Position numbers and translations under genes: made by a program. From Aulosira sp. FACHB-615 (GTDB lineage Bacteria > Cyanobacteriota > Cyanobacteriia > Cyanobacteriales > Nostocaceae), in contig NZ_JACJSE010000014.1 of NCBI RefSeq assembly GCF_014698045.1, forward strand, positions 62,001 through 126,000: a stretch of DNA of 64,000 nucleotides, written 5' to 3'. The notes beneath the pieces are model-generated. The model had not been told where the DNA came from. It did no database searches and saw only the letters and a list, made by a program, of their open reading frames with translations. Within the stretch, counting starts at the first letter, position 1. Each line of letters begins with the position of its first letter. Positions 27,748 through 35,349 of the stretch are shown one piece after another.

Positions 27748-28775
27748 TTTCTTACCTTCGATTTAGCCAAGTAGACAAAAAAGGGTGCGCCAACCAAGGC
27801 TGTCATAACTCCTACGGGTATTTCTTGGGGTTTGAGTAAGACACGCGCCGCGATATCTGCAATTAACAGTAAAGTTGCCCCCAAGACTGCGGAATAAGGC
27901 AAAATCCAACGGTAATCAGCTTTGATAAAAAACCGCACAATATGGGGAACAATTAAGCCAATAAACCCAATTGGCCCAGCTAAAGATACAGAACTTCCCG
28001 CCAGTAAGACTACGCTGATGGCGGTTGTAATTTTCACCCAACCCGTTTGTTGACCCAAGCCTTTAGCCACATCTTCACCTAGACTCATGGTGGTAATTTG
28101 TCTACCTAGGGCAAAAGCTAGGACTAAGCCAATCACGACAAAAGGTAATGCTGACAATAATATATTGATATCGCGGCCAGCTAAAGAACCAGCTAACCAA
28201 AATCGAATTTCTTCTAAGGTTTTTTGGCTAACTATGAGCATCGCCGTCATCACTGAGGAAATCAGGGCGGTAATTGCTGCACCTGCAATGGTTAAATTCA
28301 GTGGGGTGGCTCCGCCTTTACCCAAGGAACCAATCAGATAGACTAACACTGCTGTCACACCTGCACCTAAAAAGGCCACGATAGTTAAAACATTTAAGGA
28401 AGAGCTACCGAAGATAAAAGTTGTGGTGACTACAGCTAATGCGGCTCCTGACTCAATACCTAAAATTCCGGGATCTGCCAAGGGGTTGCGTGTCAAACCT
28501 TGCATTAATGCACCAGCAACTGCCAAGGCTGATCCTACCAGCAAGGCGATGAGCGATCGCGGTAATCTCACTGTCTGAATGACTAAATGTTCATAAGACC
28601 CATCAAAAACGACAAAGGATGCCAAAATCTTATTCGTCGGTATTTCTGCTGCACCTAAAGTGACACTAAACACTAAGCAAATCAGCAGAATCAGTATGCC
28701 TAAAATCAGCCCCAGGAATGGCGAAATTTTGGGTTTATACCAGTTGATTGGTGATGCTGTGGTTGCTTTTGTCAT
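27744..28775 (-). CDS. FecCD-family permease, first subunit
   Basis: 343 residues with the same fold and motifs as its partner: RLPRSLIALLVGSALAVAG, GLTRNPLADPGILGIESGA, GLIVPHIVRFFI. First gene of the three-gene transport operon. No periplasmic binding protein or TonB-dependent receptor is encoded in this window, so those parts must lie elsewhere. The promoter region is shared back to back with mysA and contains a perfect 17-base palindrome at 28861-28877. Confidence 0.94.
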   Translation of the reverse strand: MTKATTASPINWYKPKISPFLGLILGILILLICLVFSVTLGAAEIPTNKILASFVVFDGSYEHLVIQTVRLPRSLIALLVGSALAVAGALMQGLTRNPLADPGILGIESGAALAVVTTTFIFGSSSLNVLTIVAFLGAGVTAVLVYLIGSLGKGGATPLNLTIAGAAITALISSVMTAMLIVSQKTLEEIRFWLAGSLAGRDINILLSALPFVVIGLVLAFALGRQITTMSLGEDVAKGLGQQTGWVKITTAISVVLLAGSSVSLAGPIGFIGLIVPHIVRFFIKADYRWILPYSAVLGATLLLIADIAARVLLKPQEIPVGVMTALVGAPFFVYLAKSKVRK

Positions 28776-29109
28776 GCTCTTGGATTAATGGAAAATCTCG
28801 TCATTTAGGTAAACTATTTGTGTTTTATCTGACATGGGCAATTACAACATCTTAATTGAGAATATTTAGTAAATATTGAGCCGCATATTCTTAGATGCGC
28901 GGCTTTATAGCTCAATGTGAGCAATGAGTTTCCAAAACTTACTTTATACTTATTGGTAATTTTTTTCAACTCTTGGGGTTGGGGAGCGATCGCAAACAGA
29001 TAAATTTTTTTCTTTAAATTTCTTAACTGTCTTAACTGTCCTTGCCTTGATTCTGGGGATCACGCGACAATACAGGGCTGATCTCTAAAAAAGCTGACAG
29101 CGAAAATAC
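28776..29109. promoter_or_regulatory. Divergent promoter region of the metallophore operon and mysA, with a palindromic operator candidate
   Basis: AATATTTA-G-TAAATATT at 28861-28877 is a perfect palindrome, 86 bases upstream of the permease start and 233 bases upstream of mysA. Its position and A+T-rich symmetry fit a Fur-like operator, though it does not spell the enterobacterial Fur consensus. Further right there is GCCGC...GCGGC at about 28881-28904, a HIP1 site near 28986 and the direct repeat CTTAACTGTCTTAACTGTC just before mysA. Confidence 0.4.
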
Positions 29110-30339
29110 ATGAATACAGTTCAAGCATCGTTTGAAGCAACAGAAACTGCGTTTCACGTCCAAGGCTACGAGAAGATCGATTTTAGTCTTGTCTATGTGA
29201 ACGGTACATTTGATATTCAAAACAGAGAAATTGCCGATAGCTATGCAAAGTTTGGTCGCTGTTTGGCTGTAATTGATGCCAATGTTTATGAACTTTATGG
29301 CGAACAGATTAAGTCATATTTCCAGCATTATGAAATCGCACTGACAGTATTTCCGATCATCATCACTGAGCCAGGGAAAAACCTGGAGAGTTTTGAAAAA
29401 ATTATTGATGCTTTTGCCGACTTTGGCTTAGTGCGTAAGGAACCAGTTTTAGTTATTGGTGGTGGTCTAATTACTGATGTCGCTGGGTTTGCCTGTGCTG
29501 CTTATCGTCGCAAGAGTAACTATATTCGCATTCCGACTACATTAATTGGCTTAATCGATGCAGGTGTAGCAATTAAGGTAGCGGTGAACCATCGCAAATT
29601 GAAAAATCGCCTGGGTGCTTATCATGCACCTTTGAAGGTAATTCTGGATTTTTCATTTTTGCAAACCTTACCCACGGCTCAAGTCCGCAACGGAATGGCG
29701 GAGTTAGTCAAAATTGCGGTAGTTGCTAACTCACAAGTCTTTGAACTGCTATATGAATATGGCGAAGAACTGTTGAAGACCCATTTTGGCTATGTGAATG
29801 GCACAGCAGAAATCAAAGAGATTGCCCATAAAGTTAACTACGAAGCCATCAAAACCATGTTGGAGTTAGAGACTCCCAATCTGCATGAAATCGACCTTGA
29901 TCGCGTCATTGCCTACGGTCATACTTGGAGTCCTACCCTAGAATTAGCGCCGCAAGTACCTTTATATCACGGTCACGCGGTCAATATCGATATGGCTTTA
30001 TCTGCGACTATTGCCGCCCGCCGGGGTTATATTTCTTTACAAGAGCGCGATCGCATTTTAGGTTTGATGAGTCGTATCGGTCTATCTCTAGATCACCCTC
30101 TGCTAGATGAAGATTTACTTTGGTATGCTACTAAATCTATTAGCCTCACTAGAGATGGTAAACAACGCGCCGCCATGCCGCGTCCTATTGGTGAGTGTTT
30201 CTTTGTTAATGACTTGACTCGTGAAGAACTAGATTTAGCCTTAGCTGAACATAAACGTCTGTGTGCTGAATATCCTCGTGGTGGTGCTGGCATTGATGCC
30301 TACATTGAACCTCAAGAAGTGCAATTATTAGGGGTGTAA
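29110..30339 (+). CDS. mysA: Desmethyl-4-deoxygadusol synthase (DHQ synthase-like sugar phosphate cyclase)
   Basis: 409 residues. First enzyme of mycosporine-like amino acid synthesis: it cyclises sedoheptulose 7-phosphate to desmethyl-4-deoxygadusol. It belongs to the dehydroquinate-synthase superfamily: NAD site V-I-G-G-G-L at 115-120 followed by TDVAGFACAAYRR, IPTTLIGLIDAGV, and the metal ligands E198 (MAELVK), H271 (YGHTWSP) and H287 (LYHGHA). It differs from true AroB and is close to the DDGS/EEVS subgroup. Start of mysABCD, and only four bases separate it from mysB. The neighbour genes make this assignment firm. Confidence 0.95.
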   Translation: MNTVQASFEATETAFHVQGYEKIDFSLVYVNGTFDIQNREIADSYAKFGRCLAVIDANVYELYGEQIKSYFQHYEIALTVFPIIITEPGKNLESFEKIIDAFADFGLVRKEPVLVIGGGLITDVAGFACAAYRRKSNYIRIPTTLIGLIDAGVAIKVAVNHRKLKNRLGAYHAPLKVILDFSFLQTLPTAQVRNGMAELVKIAVVANSQVFELLYEYGEELLKTHFGYVNGTAEIKEIAHKVNYEAIKTMLELETPNLHEIDLDRVIAYGHTWSPTLELAPQVPLYHGHAVNIDMALSATIAARRGYISLQERDRILGLMSRIGLSLDHPLLDEDLLWYATKSISLTRDGKQRAAMPRPIGECFFVNDLTREELDLALAEHKRLCAEYPRGGAGIDAYIEPQEVQLLGV

Positions 30340-30343
30340 AAAG

Positions 30344-31177
30344 ATGACCAGTGTTGTACAACTCCCAACCCCTAGACCAATCACGCCCCACAGCATCTTA
30401 GTAGCCCAGTTACAGCAAACCCTGAAATTAGCACAACAGCAAAATATTCCCGCCGAGATATTAGATGCGCTACGCCAGTCAGTGCAGTTAGCTGCTGGTT
30501 TAGATCCTTACTTGGATGAATGCACCACCCCAGAATCAAGCGCCTTAGCAGCATTAGCCAAAAAAACCAGCCAAGAAGACTGGAGTAAACGCTTTAGTGA
30601 TGGGGAAACAGTACGTCAACTAGAACAGGAAATGCTCTCTGGACATCTGGAAGGGCAGACCTTGAAAATGTTGGTGCATCTTACCAAAGCCAAGCGCATT
30701 CTCGAAGTAGGAATGTTTACTGGCTATTCGGCCTTAGCGATGGCGGAAGCATTAGCCAGTGACGGACAACTCATTGCTTGCGAAGTAGATGCTTATGTTG
30801 CCCAATTTGCTCAAGCTTGCTTTGACGAATCCCCGGACGGCAAAAAAATCATTGTCGAAGTTGCACCAGCTTTAGAAACCCTCCGCAAACTAGCAGCCAG
30901 AAAAGAATCATTTGATTTAATCTTCATCGATGCCGATAAAAAGGAGTATGTTGATTACTTCCAGATGATTTTGGATCAGGATTTACTCGCTCCTGATGGT
31001 TTGATTTGTGTGGATAACACCTTGTTGCAAGGACAAGCTTACCTACCACCAGAACAACGCACTGCTAACGGTGAAGCGATCGCCTATTTTAACTCGGTTG
31101 TGGCTGCTGATGTGCGTGTTGAGCAAGTTTTGTTACCCATCCGCGATGGTGTCACCTTAATTAGAAAAGTGGCGTAA
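30344..31177 (+). CDS. mysB: MAA O-methyltransferase giving 4-deoxygadusol
   Basis: 277 residues, class I SAM-dependent methyltransferase of the caffeoyl-CoA type. Motif I is ILEVGMFTGYSAL (119-131). The divalent-metal region is DLIFIDADKKEYVDYF. The end, VLLPIRDGVTLIRKV, is typical of the family. It methylates desmethyl-4-deoxygadusol to 4-deoxygadusol. Its start is four bases after mysA and it is separated from mysC by 55 bases that contain a strong hairpin. Confidence 0.95.
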   Translation: MTSVVQLPTPRPITPHSILVAQLQQTLKLAQQQNIPAEILDALRQSVQLAAGLDPYLDECTTPESSALAALAKKTSQEDWSKRFSDGETVRQLEQEMLSGHLEGQTLKMLVHLTKAKRILEVGMFTGYSALAMAEALASDGQLIACEVDAYVAQFAQACFDESPDGKKIIVEVAPALETLRKLAARKESFDLIFIDADKKEYVDYFQMILDQDLLAPDGLICVDNTLLQGQAYLPPEQRTANGEAIAYFNSVVAADVRVEQVLLPIRDGVTLIRKVA

Positions 31178-31181
31178 AGCA

Positions 31182-31210
31182 GTAGAGACGTTATATCACA
31201 ACGTCTCTAC
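31182..31210 (+). repeat. Perfect 11-bp hairpin between mysB and mysC
   Basis: GTAGAGACGTT (31182-31192) and AACGTCTCTAC (31200-31210) flank a seven-base loop, starting five bases after the mysB stop. No U-run follows, so it is more likely an mRNA-stability or processing element or an interspersed palindrome than a full terminator. Confidence 0.7.
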
Positions 31211-31232
31211 CATCAACACAAAGGAAATACTG

Positions 31233-32624
31233 ATGTCACAATCAATATCTTTATCTGTACCTGTATCAACGCCTTCCACGGGTGCGGGAGTAAAAATTTT
31301 AGCTCTAATCAAGACCCTTGGCACTCTGACATTATTACTCTTAGCCTTGCCGTTGAATGCTTTGATGGTGGTGATAGCTTTGCTGTGGGGTCTGGTGCGC
31401 CGTTTGTTTACAAAAACTGTCGTCGCGGCTCACCCCCGAACTATCTTGGTAAGTGGAGCCAAGATGACCAAAGCTTTGCAACTGGCTCGCTCCTTCCATA
31501 AGGCTGGACACAGAGTAATTTTGATTGAAAGTCACAAATATTGGTTATCTGGACATAGATTTTCTCAAGCTGTGAGTCGTTTTTATACAGTTCCGGCTCC
31601 ACAAAAAGACCCAGAAGCCTACATTCAGGCGCTAGTGGAAATCGTCAAACAAGAAAAAGTTGACGTTTATGTCCCTGTGTGCAGTCCTGTAGCTAGTTAC
31701 TATGACTCTTTAGCCAAGCCAGAACTAGCAAAATACTGCGAAGTGTTTCACTTTGATGCAGATATTACCAAGATGCTAGATGATAAATTTGCCTTTACTG
31801 ATAAAGCGCGATCGCTTGGTTTATCTGTACCTAAATCTTTTAAAATTACTGACCCTCAACAAGTAATTAATTTTGATTTTAGCCAAGAAACCCGCAAATA
31901 TATCCTTAAAAGTATTCCTTACGACTCCGTTCGCCGCCTGAATTTAACCAAACTTCCCTGCGACACCCCAGAAGAAACCGCCGCTTTTGTTAACAGTTTA
32001 CCCATCAGCCCCGAAACACCTTGGATTATGCAAGAGTTTATCCCTGGTAAGGAGTTTTGTACCCATAGTACAGTCCGGGATGGGGAACTCAGATTACATT
32101 GCTGTTGTAACTCTTCGGCGTTTCAAATTAACTATGAAAACGTCGAAAATCCCCAAATTCGTGCATGGATACAACATTTTGTCAAGAGTTTGCGGCTGAC
32201 GGGACAAGTTTCTTTTGACTTTATCCAAGCTGAAGACGGTACAGTTTACGCCATTGAATGCAATCCCCGGACTCATTCGGCAATTACCATGTTTTACAAT
32301 CATCCTGGTGTAGCCGAGGCTTATTTTGAGCAAACTCCCCTACCTGCACCTCTAGAACCTTTGGCAAGTAGCAAGCCGACTTACTGGATATATCACGAAA
32401 TTTGGCGGTTAACAGGTATCCGTTCCTGGAAGCAATTACAAACAGCAATTAAGACCATAATCCAGGGTACTGATGCTATTTACAATCTTGATGATCCTTT
32501 ACCATTTTTGACTTTGCATCATTGGCAAATTCCGCTACTTTTACTCCAGAATTTGCAACAACTCAAAGGTTGGGTAAAAATCGATTTCAATATTGGTAAA
32601 TTGGTGGAATTAGACGGCGATTAA
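31233..32624 (+). CDS. mysC: ATP-grasp mycosporine-glycine synthase
   Basis: 463 residues. An N-terminal hydrophobic stretch (about 24-57) suggests membrane tethering, as in other MysC proteins. The ATP-grasp region spans about 180-370, with MQEFIPGKEFCTHSTVRDG and the metal-binding VYAIECNPRTHSAITMFYNHPGV. It links glycine to 4-deoxygadusol to form mycosporine-glycine by phosphate activation. AGGA about six bases before ATG 31233 supports the start. It is followed by a 204-base repeat-filled gap and then mysD. Confidence 0.95.
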   Translation: MSQSISLSVPVSTPSTGAGVKILALIKTLGTLTLLLLALPLNALMVVIALLWGLVRRLFTKTVVAAHPRTILVSGAKMTKALQLARSFHKAGHRVILIESHKYWLSGHRFSQAVSRFYTVPAPQKDPEAYIQALVEIVKQEKVDVYVPVCSPVASYYDSLAKPELAKYCEVFHFDADITKMLDDKFAFTDKARSLGLSVPKSFKITDPQQVINFDFSQETRKYILKSIPYDSVRRLNLTKLPCDTPEETAAFVNSLPISPETPWIMQEFIPGKEFCTHSTVRDGELRLHCCCNSSAFQINYENVENPQIRAWIQHFVKSLRLTGQVSFDFIQAEDGTVYAIECNPRTHSAITMFYNHPGVAEAYFEQTPLPAPLEPLASSKPTYWIYHEIWRLTGIRSWKQLQTAIKTIIQGTDAIYNLDDPLPFLTLHHWQIPLLLLQNLQQLKGWVKIDFNIGKLVELDGD

Positions 32625-32640
32625 AGACAGGATGAGTTTG

Positions 32641-32773
32641 TCTCACGCAGAGACGCAGAGGAATAAGAGATTGAGAGTGAGTTATCTTTCTGCATTCTTC
32701 TTTGCGTCTTTGCGACGGCAGTCGCTTCAAGTCGGCAAAGCCGCCCAACGCGCTGCCTCGCCTTTGCGTGAGC
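32641..32773. repeat. Inverted-repeat element between mysC and mysD
   Basis: The left end TCTCACGCAGAGACGCAGAGG is answered by CCTTTGCGTGAGC on the right, with further CTTTGCGTCTTTGCG inside. This CTCACGC(A)..GCGTGAG family is common in Nostoc-type genomes. It creates a spurious 74-codon ORF (32632-32856) that overlaps the mysD start and is rejected. Confidence 0.65.
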
Positions 32774-32828
32774 TTTTAAATAGTATTGTTTTTAGTACTT
32801 TTTCAGCAAGCCCTATTTACCAAAAATT

Positions 32829-33896
32829 ATGTCTTTACTGCGGATTTTACATTTAGTTGGCTCTGCATACGATGATTTTCACTGTGAATTGTCACGCCTT
32901 TATGCTCAAGATTGTTTAACAGCAACCGCAGAGCGATCGCGTTATGAATTTCAGATTGCATACATCACACCCGATGGTTTGTGGCGATTTCCTCAATCTC
33001 TCAGCCTAGATGATATTGCTGTTGCCAAACCGATGACTTTGTTTGCAGCGATCGAGTTGATTACCGCACAAAACATTGACCTTGTGTTACCACAAATGTT
33101 TTGTATTCCGGGAATGACTCACTACCGTGCTTTATTTGATGTACTGAAGATTCCTTACATTGGTAATACTCCAGATGTGATGGCGATCGCATCCCACAAA
33201 GCCAAAGCCAAAGCAATTGTCGCGGCGGCTGGGGTAAAAGTACCGCGTGGTGAACTCCTCCGCCCAGGAGACAAACCGACAATTTCACCGCCAGCAGTTG
33301 TTAAACCCGCAACTTCGGACAATTCTTTAGGTATTGCCTTGGTAAAAGATGTGGCTGAATATGAGGCTGCACTAAAACAAGCTTTTGAATACGCTTCTGA
33401 GGTCATTGTCGAAGAATTTATCGAACTCGGACGCGAAGTTAGATGTGGCATTCTGGTGAAAGATGGGAAACTAATCGGTTTACCTTTAGAAGAGTATTTA
33501 GTAGACTCCCAGAAAAAACCCATCCGTAACTATGATGATAAACTCCGCAAAAACGATGATGGTAACTTGTATCTAACCGCCAAAGACAATATCACAGCCT
33601 GGATTGTTGATACTCACGACCCCATCACCACAAAAGTTCAGCAAGTGGCTAAAAAATGCCATCAAGCTTTGGGTTGTCGCCACTACAGTTTATTTGATTT
33701 CCGCATTGATCCCCAGGGAGAACCTTGGTTTTTAGAAGCAGGTTTATATTGTTCTTTTGCTACTAAAAGTGTAATTCCCTGTATGGCAAAAGCATCAGGC
33801 ATTTCTTTAAATCAGTTATTCATGACCAGTATTAATGAAGCTTTGAAAAGTTCAAACTCATCTAAATTACATTCGTCCTTGGTCTTGAGTCATTAA
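32829..33896 (+). CDS. mysD: D-Ala-D-Ala ligase-like MAA synthase
   Basis: 355 residues, ATP-grasp fold. In cyanobacteria such as Nostoc punctiforme this enzyme adds a second amino acid to mycosporine-glycine, giving shinorine, porphyra-334 or mycosporine-2-glycine. It occupies the place taken by an NRPS-like enzyme in Anabaena variabilis. Motifs are VVKPATSDNSLGI, VIVEEFIELGREVRCGI, YSLFDFRID (D290) and FLE303AGLYCSFA. The usual E-x-N metal motif of true D-Ala-D-Ala ligases is E-A-G here. The amino acid added cannot be read from sequence. It follows mysC across a repeat. Confidence 0.93.
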   Translation: MSLLRILHLVGSAYDDFHCELSRLYAQDCLTATAERSRYEFQIAYITPDGLWRFPQSLSLDDIAVAKPMTLFAAIELITAQNIDLVLPQMFCIPGMTHYRALFDVLKIPYIGNTPDVMAIASHKAKAKAIVAAAGVKVPRGELLRPGDKPTISPPAVVKPATSDNSLGIALVKDVAEYEAALKQAFEYASEVIVEEFIELGREVRCGILVKDGKLIGLPLEEYLVDSQKKPIRNYDDKLRKNDDGNLYLTAKDNITAWIVDTHDPITTKVQQVAKKCHQALGCRHYSLFDFRIDPQGEPWFLEAGLYCSFATKSVIPCMAKASGISLNQLFMTSINEALKSSNSSKLHSSLVLSH

Positions 33897-33997
33897 AAAC
33901 AACCCTCTCCCCTGCTCCCCTGCACCCGGTCGCCGAGCGAAGTCGAGGTGCTGCTCCCCCTGCGCTCTTCACGCTCAGTCTTGTGCTGAACACAATC

Positions 33998-34465
33998 TCA
34001 TCTCTCCTGTTCTGCGGCGCTGCGTTCTCGTGCCAAGCTATCAATAGCATCACCCAAGGCGGTAGTCAGACTTTTGCGTGTTTGAGCGTGACTTTCTTGT
34101 TCAGTTTTCAAGGCTTGTAAAAGGCGATCGCGTTCTTTAATCGCTGCAATCAATTTTGTCTGCAATTCTTCCAGCGTTTGGATTTGAGTAATTTCAGCTT
34201 GAATGGCTTCAACTGCTTTACCATCAGCCAGTGTTGCGGCTTCAATACCTTGGAGTTTGTGAATATTGGCTTTGAGAGATGCGATCGTTTGTTGGAATAA
34301 ATGCGCGTCTGTCCGGCGTTGTTCTGCTTCTGTGTTGTAGAGTTTGCGCCATTTTTCCGCACTTTCCCAAGCCGACTCTAAATCAAGCCTTTGTTCTGCT
34401 AATTGGCGTTTGAGTGCTTGAATTTCAGCTAACCACTGCTGTGTTAAAGATGTACTTTCACTCAT
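33998..34465 (-). CDS. Coiled-coil protein of unknown function
   Basis: About 155 residues from ATG 34465 (MSESTSLTQQW); an in-frame ATG at 34474 is an alternative. Almost the whole chain is heptad-like and rich in Gln, Glu, Lys, Leu and Ala (ALKRQLAEQRLDLESAWESAEKW, LKTEQESHAQTRKSL). No signal peptide, membrane helix or catalytic motif is seen. It has regular codon use and is convergent with mysD, so it is likely a real cytoplasmic structural or adaptor protein. Repeat debris (CGCCGAGCGAAGTCGAGGTG at 33931) lies between the two. Confidence 0.75.
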   Translation of the reverse strand: MSESTSLTQQWLAEIQALKRQLAEQRLDLESAWESAEKWRKLYNTEAEQRRTDAHLFQQTIASLKANIHKLQGIEAATLADGKAVEAIQAEITQIQTLEELQTKLIAAIKERDRLLQALKTEQESHAQTRKSLTTALGDAIDSLARERSAAEQER

Positions 34466-34531
34466 ATTTCTCATCTTGATTGTATTTGTATAGTGTCAGT
34501 TGTAACTGCATCCTGATTATCTGTCACTCTT

Positions 34532-34664
34532 AATAAGTAACCACGCAAAATTAATTACAGTCATTGCGAGCGAAGCGAAGCAATCCCAGCCCTTGCGATT
34601 GCTTCATTTCGCTTCGCTCCATTCGCAATGACTTTGTGTAATTAATTATGTTTAACTACTTATT
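34532..34664. repeat. Miniature element with a REP-like core
   Basis: Outer arms AATAAGTA ... AATTAATTACAG on the left and TGTAATTAATTA ... TACTTATT on the right are complementary. The core carries GTCATTGCGAGCGAAGCGAAG answered by TTCGCTTCGCTCCATTCGCAATGAC, the widespread GTCATTGCGA-type REP palindrome. No ORF. The rest of 34475-34951 holds no recognised gene. Confidence 0.7.
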
Positions 34665-34951
34665 GGATATGTATCTGCCATCTAATTTATAAATGGTAAG
34701 GGTTATAGCGTTTCTTGCTCTAGTGAGGTATGAAGAAGAATAATGAACCGCAAATGGACGCAGATAAATTTGTACCTTAGTAGACTAGTAAACACTATAT
34801 GTATAATCTATTTAGTAAAAATTAATTCCCTAGATAGAAGTAATCCCAAAAATCAGCGATCGCACAACTCAACTTTGATAAGCTTGACATTGTTAAGTTA
34901 CACTGAGTTTCATCTAACCTACATTTATTTATTTTACTAAGTGTGGGAAAT

Positions 34952-35245
34952 ATGGAATTTCTAGCTGATATCGAAGTTGAAGTGGAGTTTGTTATTCAGC
35001 ATTCTCGTAATTTGCGGAATATCGTGGTCAAGCACTTTGAGTTACCGGGGGTGAATTTTAGGGTAACTCCAGATTCGACAATTGGAGGTTGTTTAATCGA
35101 AGCACTCGATATCCCACCAAGAGCTAATCATCCAGATGGTAAACCTCGCTATGATTTGTTAAACTTCCGACTGACGACAAAGTTAGACTGTTCTAATTTT
35201 CAAAGTGGGCAGAAAGTTTTGGTTGAAAAGCTGCAATTTTATTAA
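34952..35245 (+). CDS. Small conserved-looking hypothetical protein
   Basis: About 97 residues from ATG 34952; an in-frame GTG at 34943 is possible. Acidic N-terminus (MEFLADIEVEVEFVIQH) and alternating hydrophobic/charged strands suggest a compact beta-rich domain (FRVTPDSTIGG, YDLLNFRLTTKLDC). No signal, membrane segment or recognised motif. A palindrome (35263-35287) follows 17 bases after the stop. Convergent with the WD40 gene. Function unknown. Confidence 0.6.
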   Translation: MEFLADIEVEVEFVIQHSRNLRNIVVKHFELPGVNFRVTPDSTIGGCLIEALDIPPRANHPDGKPRYDLLNFRLTTKLDCSNFQSGQKVLVEKLQFY

Positions 35246-35262
35246 TTTTTGAAAAAATCTCA

Positions 35263-35287
35263 GTAAGGGCGTAGCCTTCGCCCTTAC
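35263..35287. repeat. 9-bp palindrome after the small gene
   Basis: GTAAGGGCG (35263-35271) pairs with CGCCCTTAC (35279-35287) across a seven-base loop. No strong U-run follows. It sits between two convergent genes and resembles the hairpin at 7029-7056. Confidence 0.5.
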
Positions 35288-35349
35288 CTGTAGGGAATAG
35301 GAAGCTAGTAAATTAGCTGGAGAGATAGCGATAAAATCCATTGTAATTA

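Noticed and set aside
32632..32856. 74-codon ORF between mysC and mysD
   Set aside because: It reads through the CTCACGCAGAGACGCAGAGG repeat element and overlaps the mysD start in another frame; no homology-like features.
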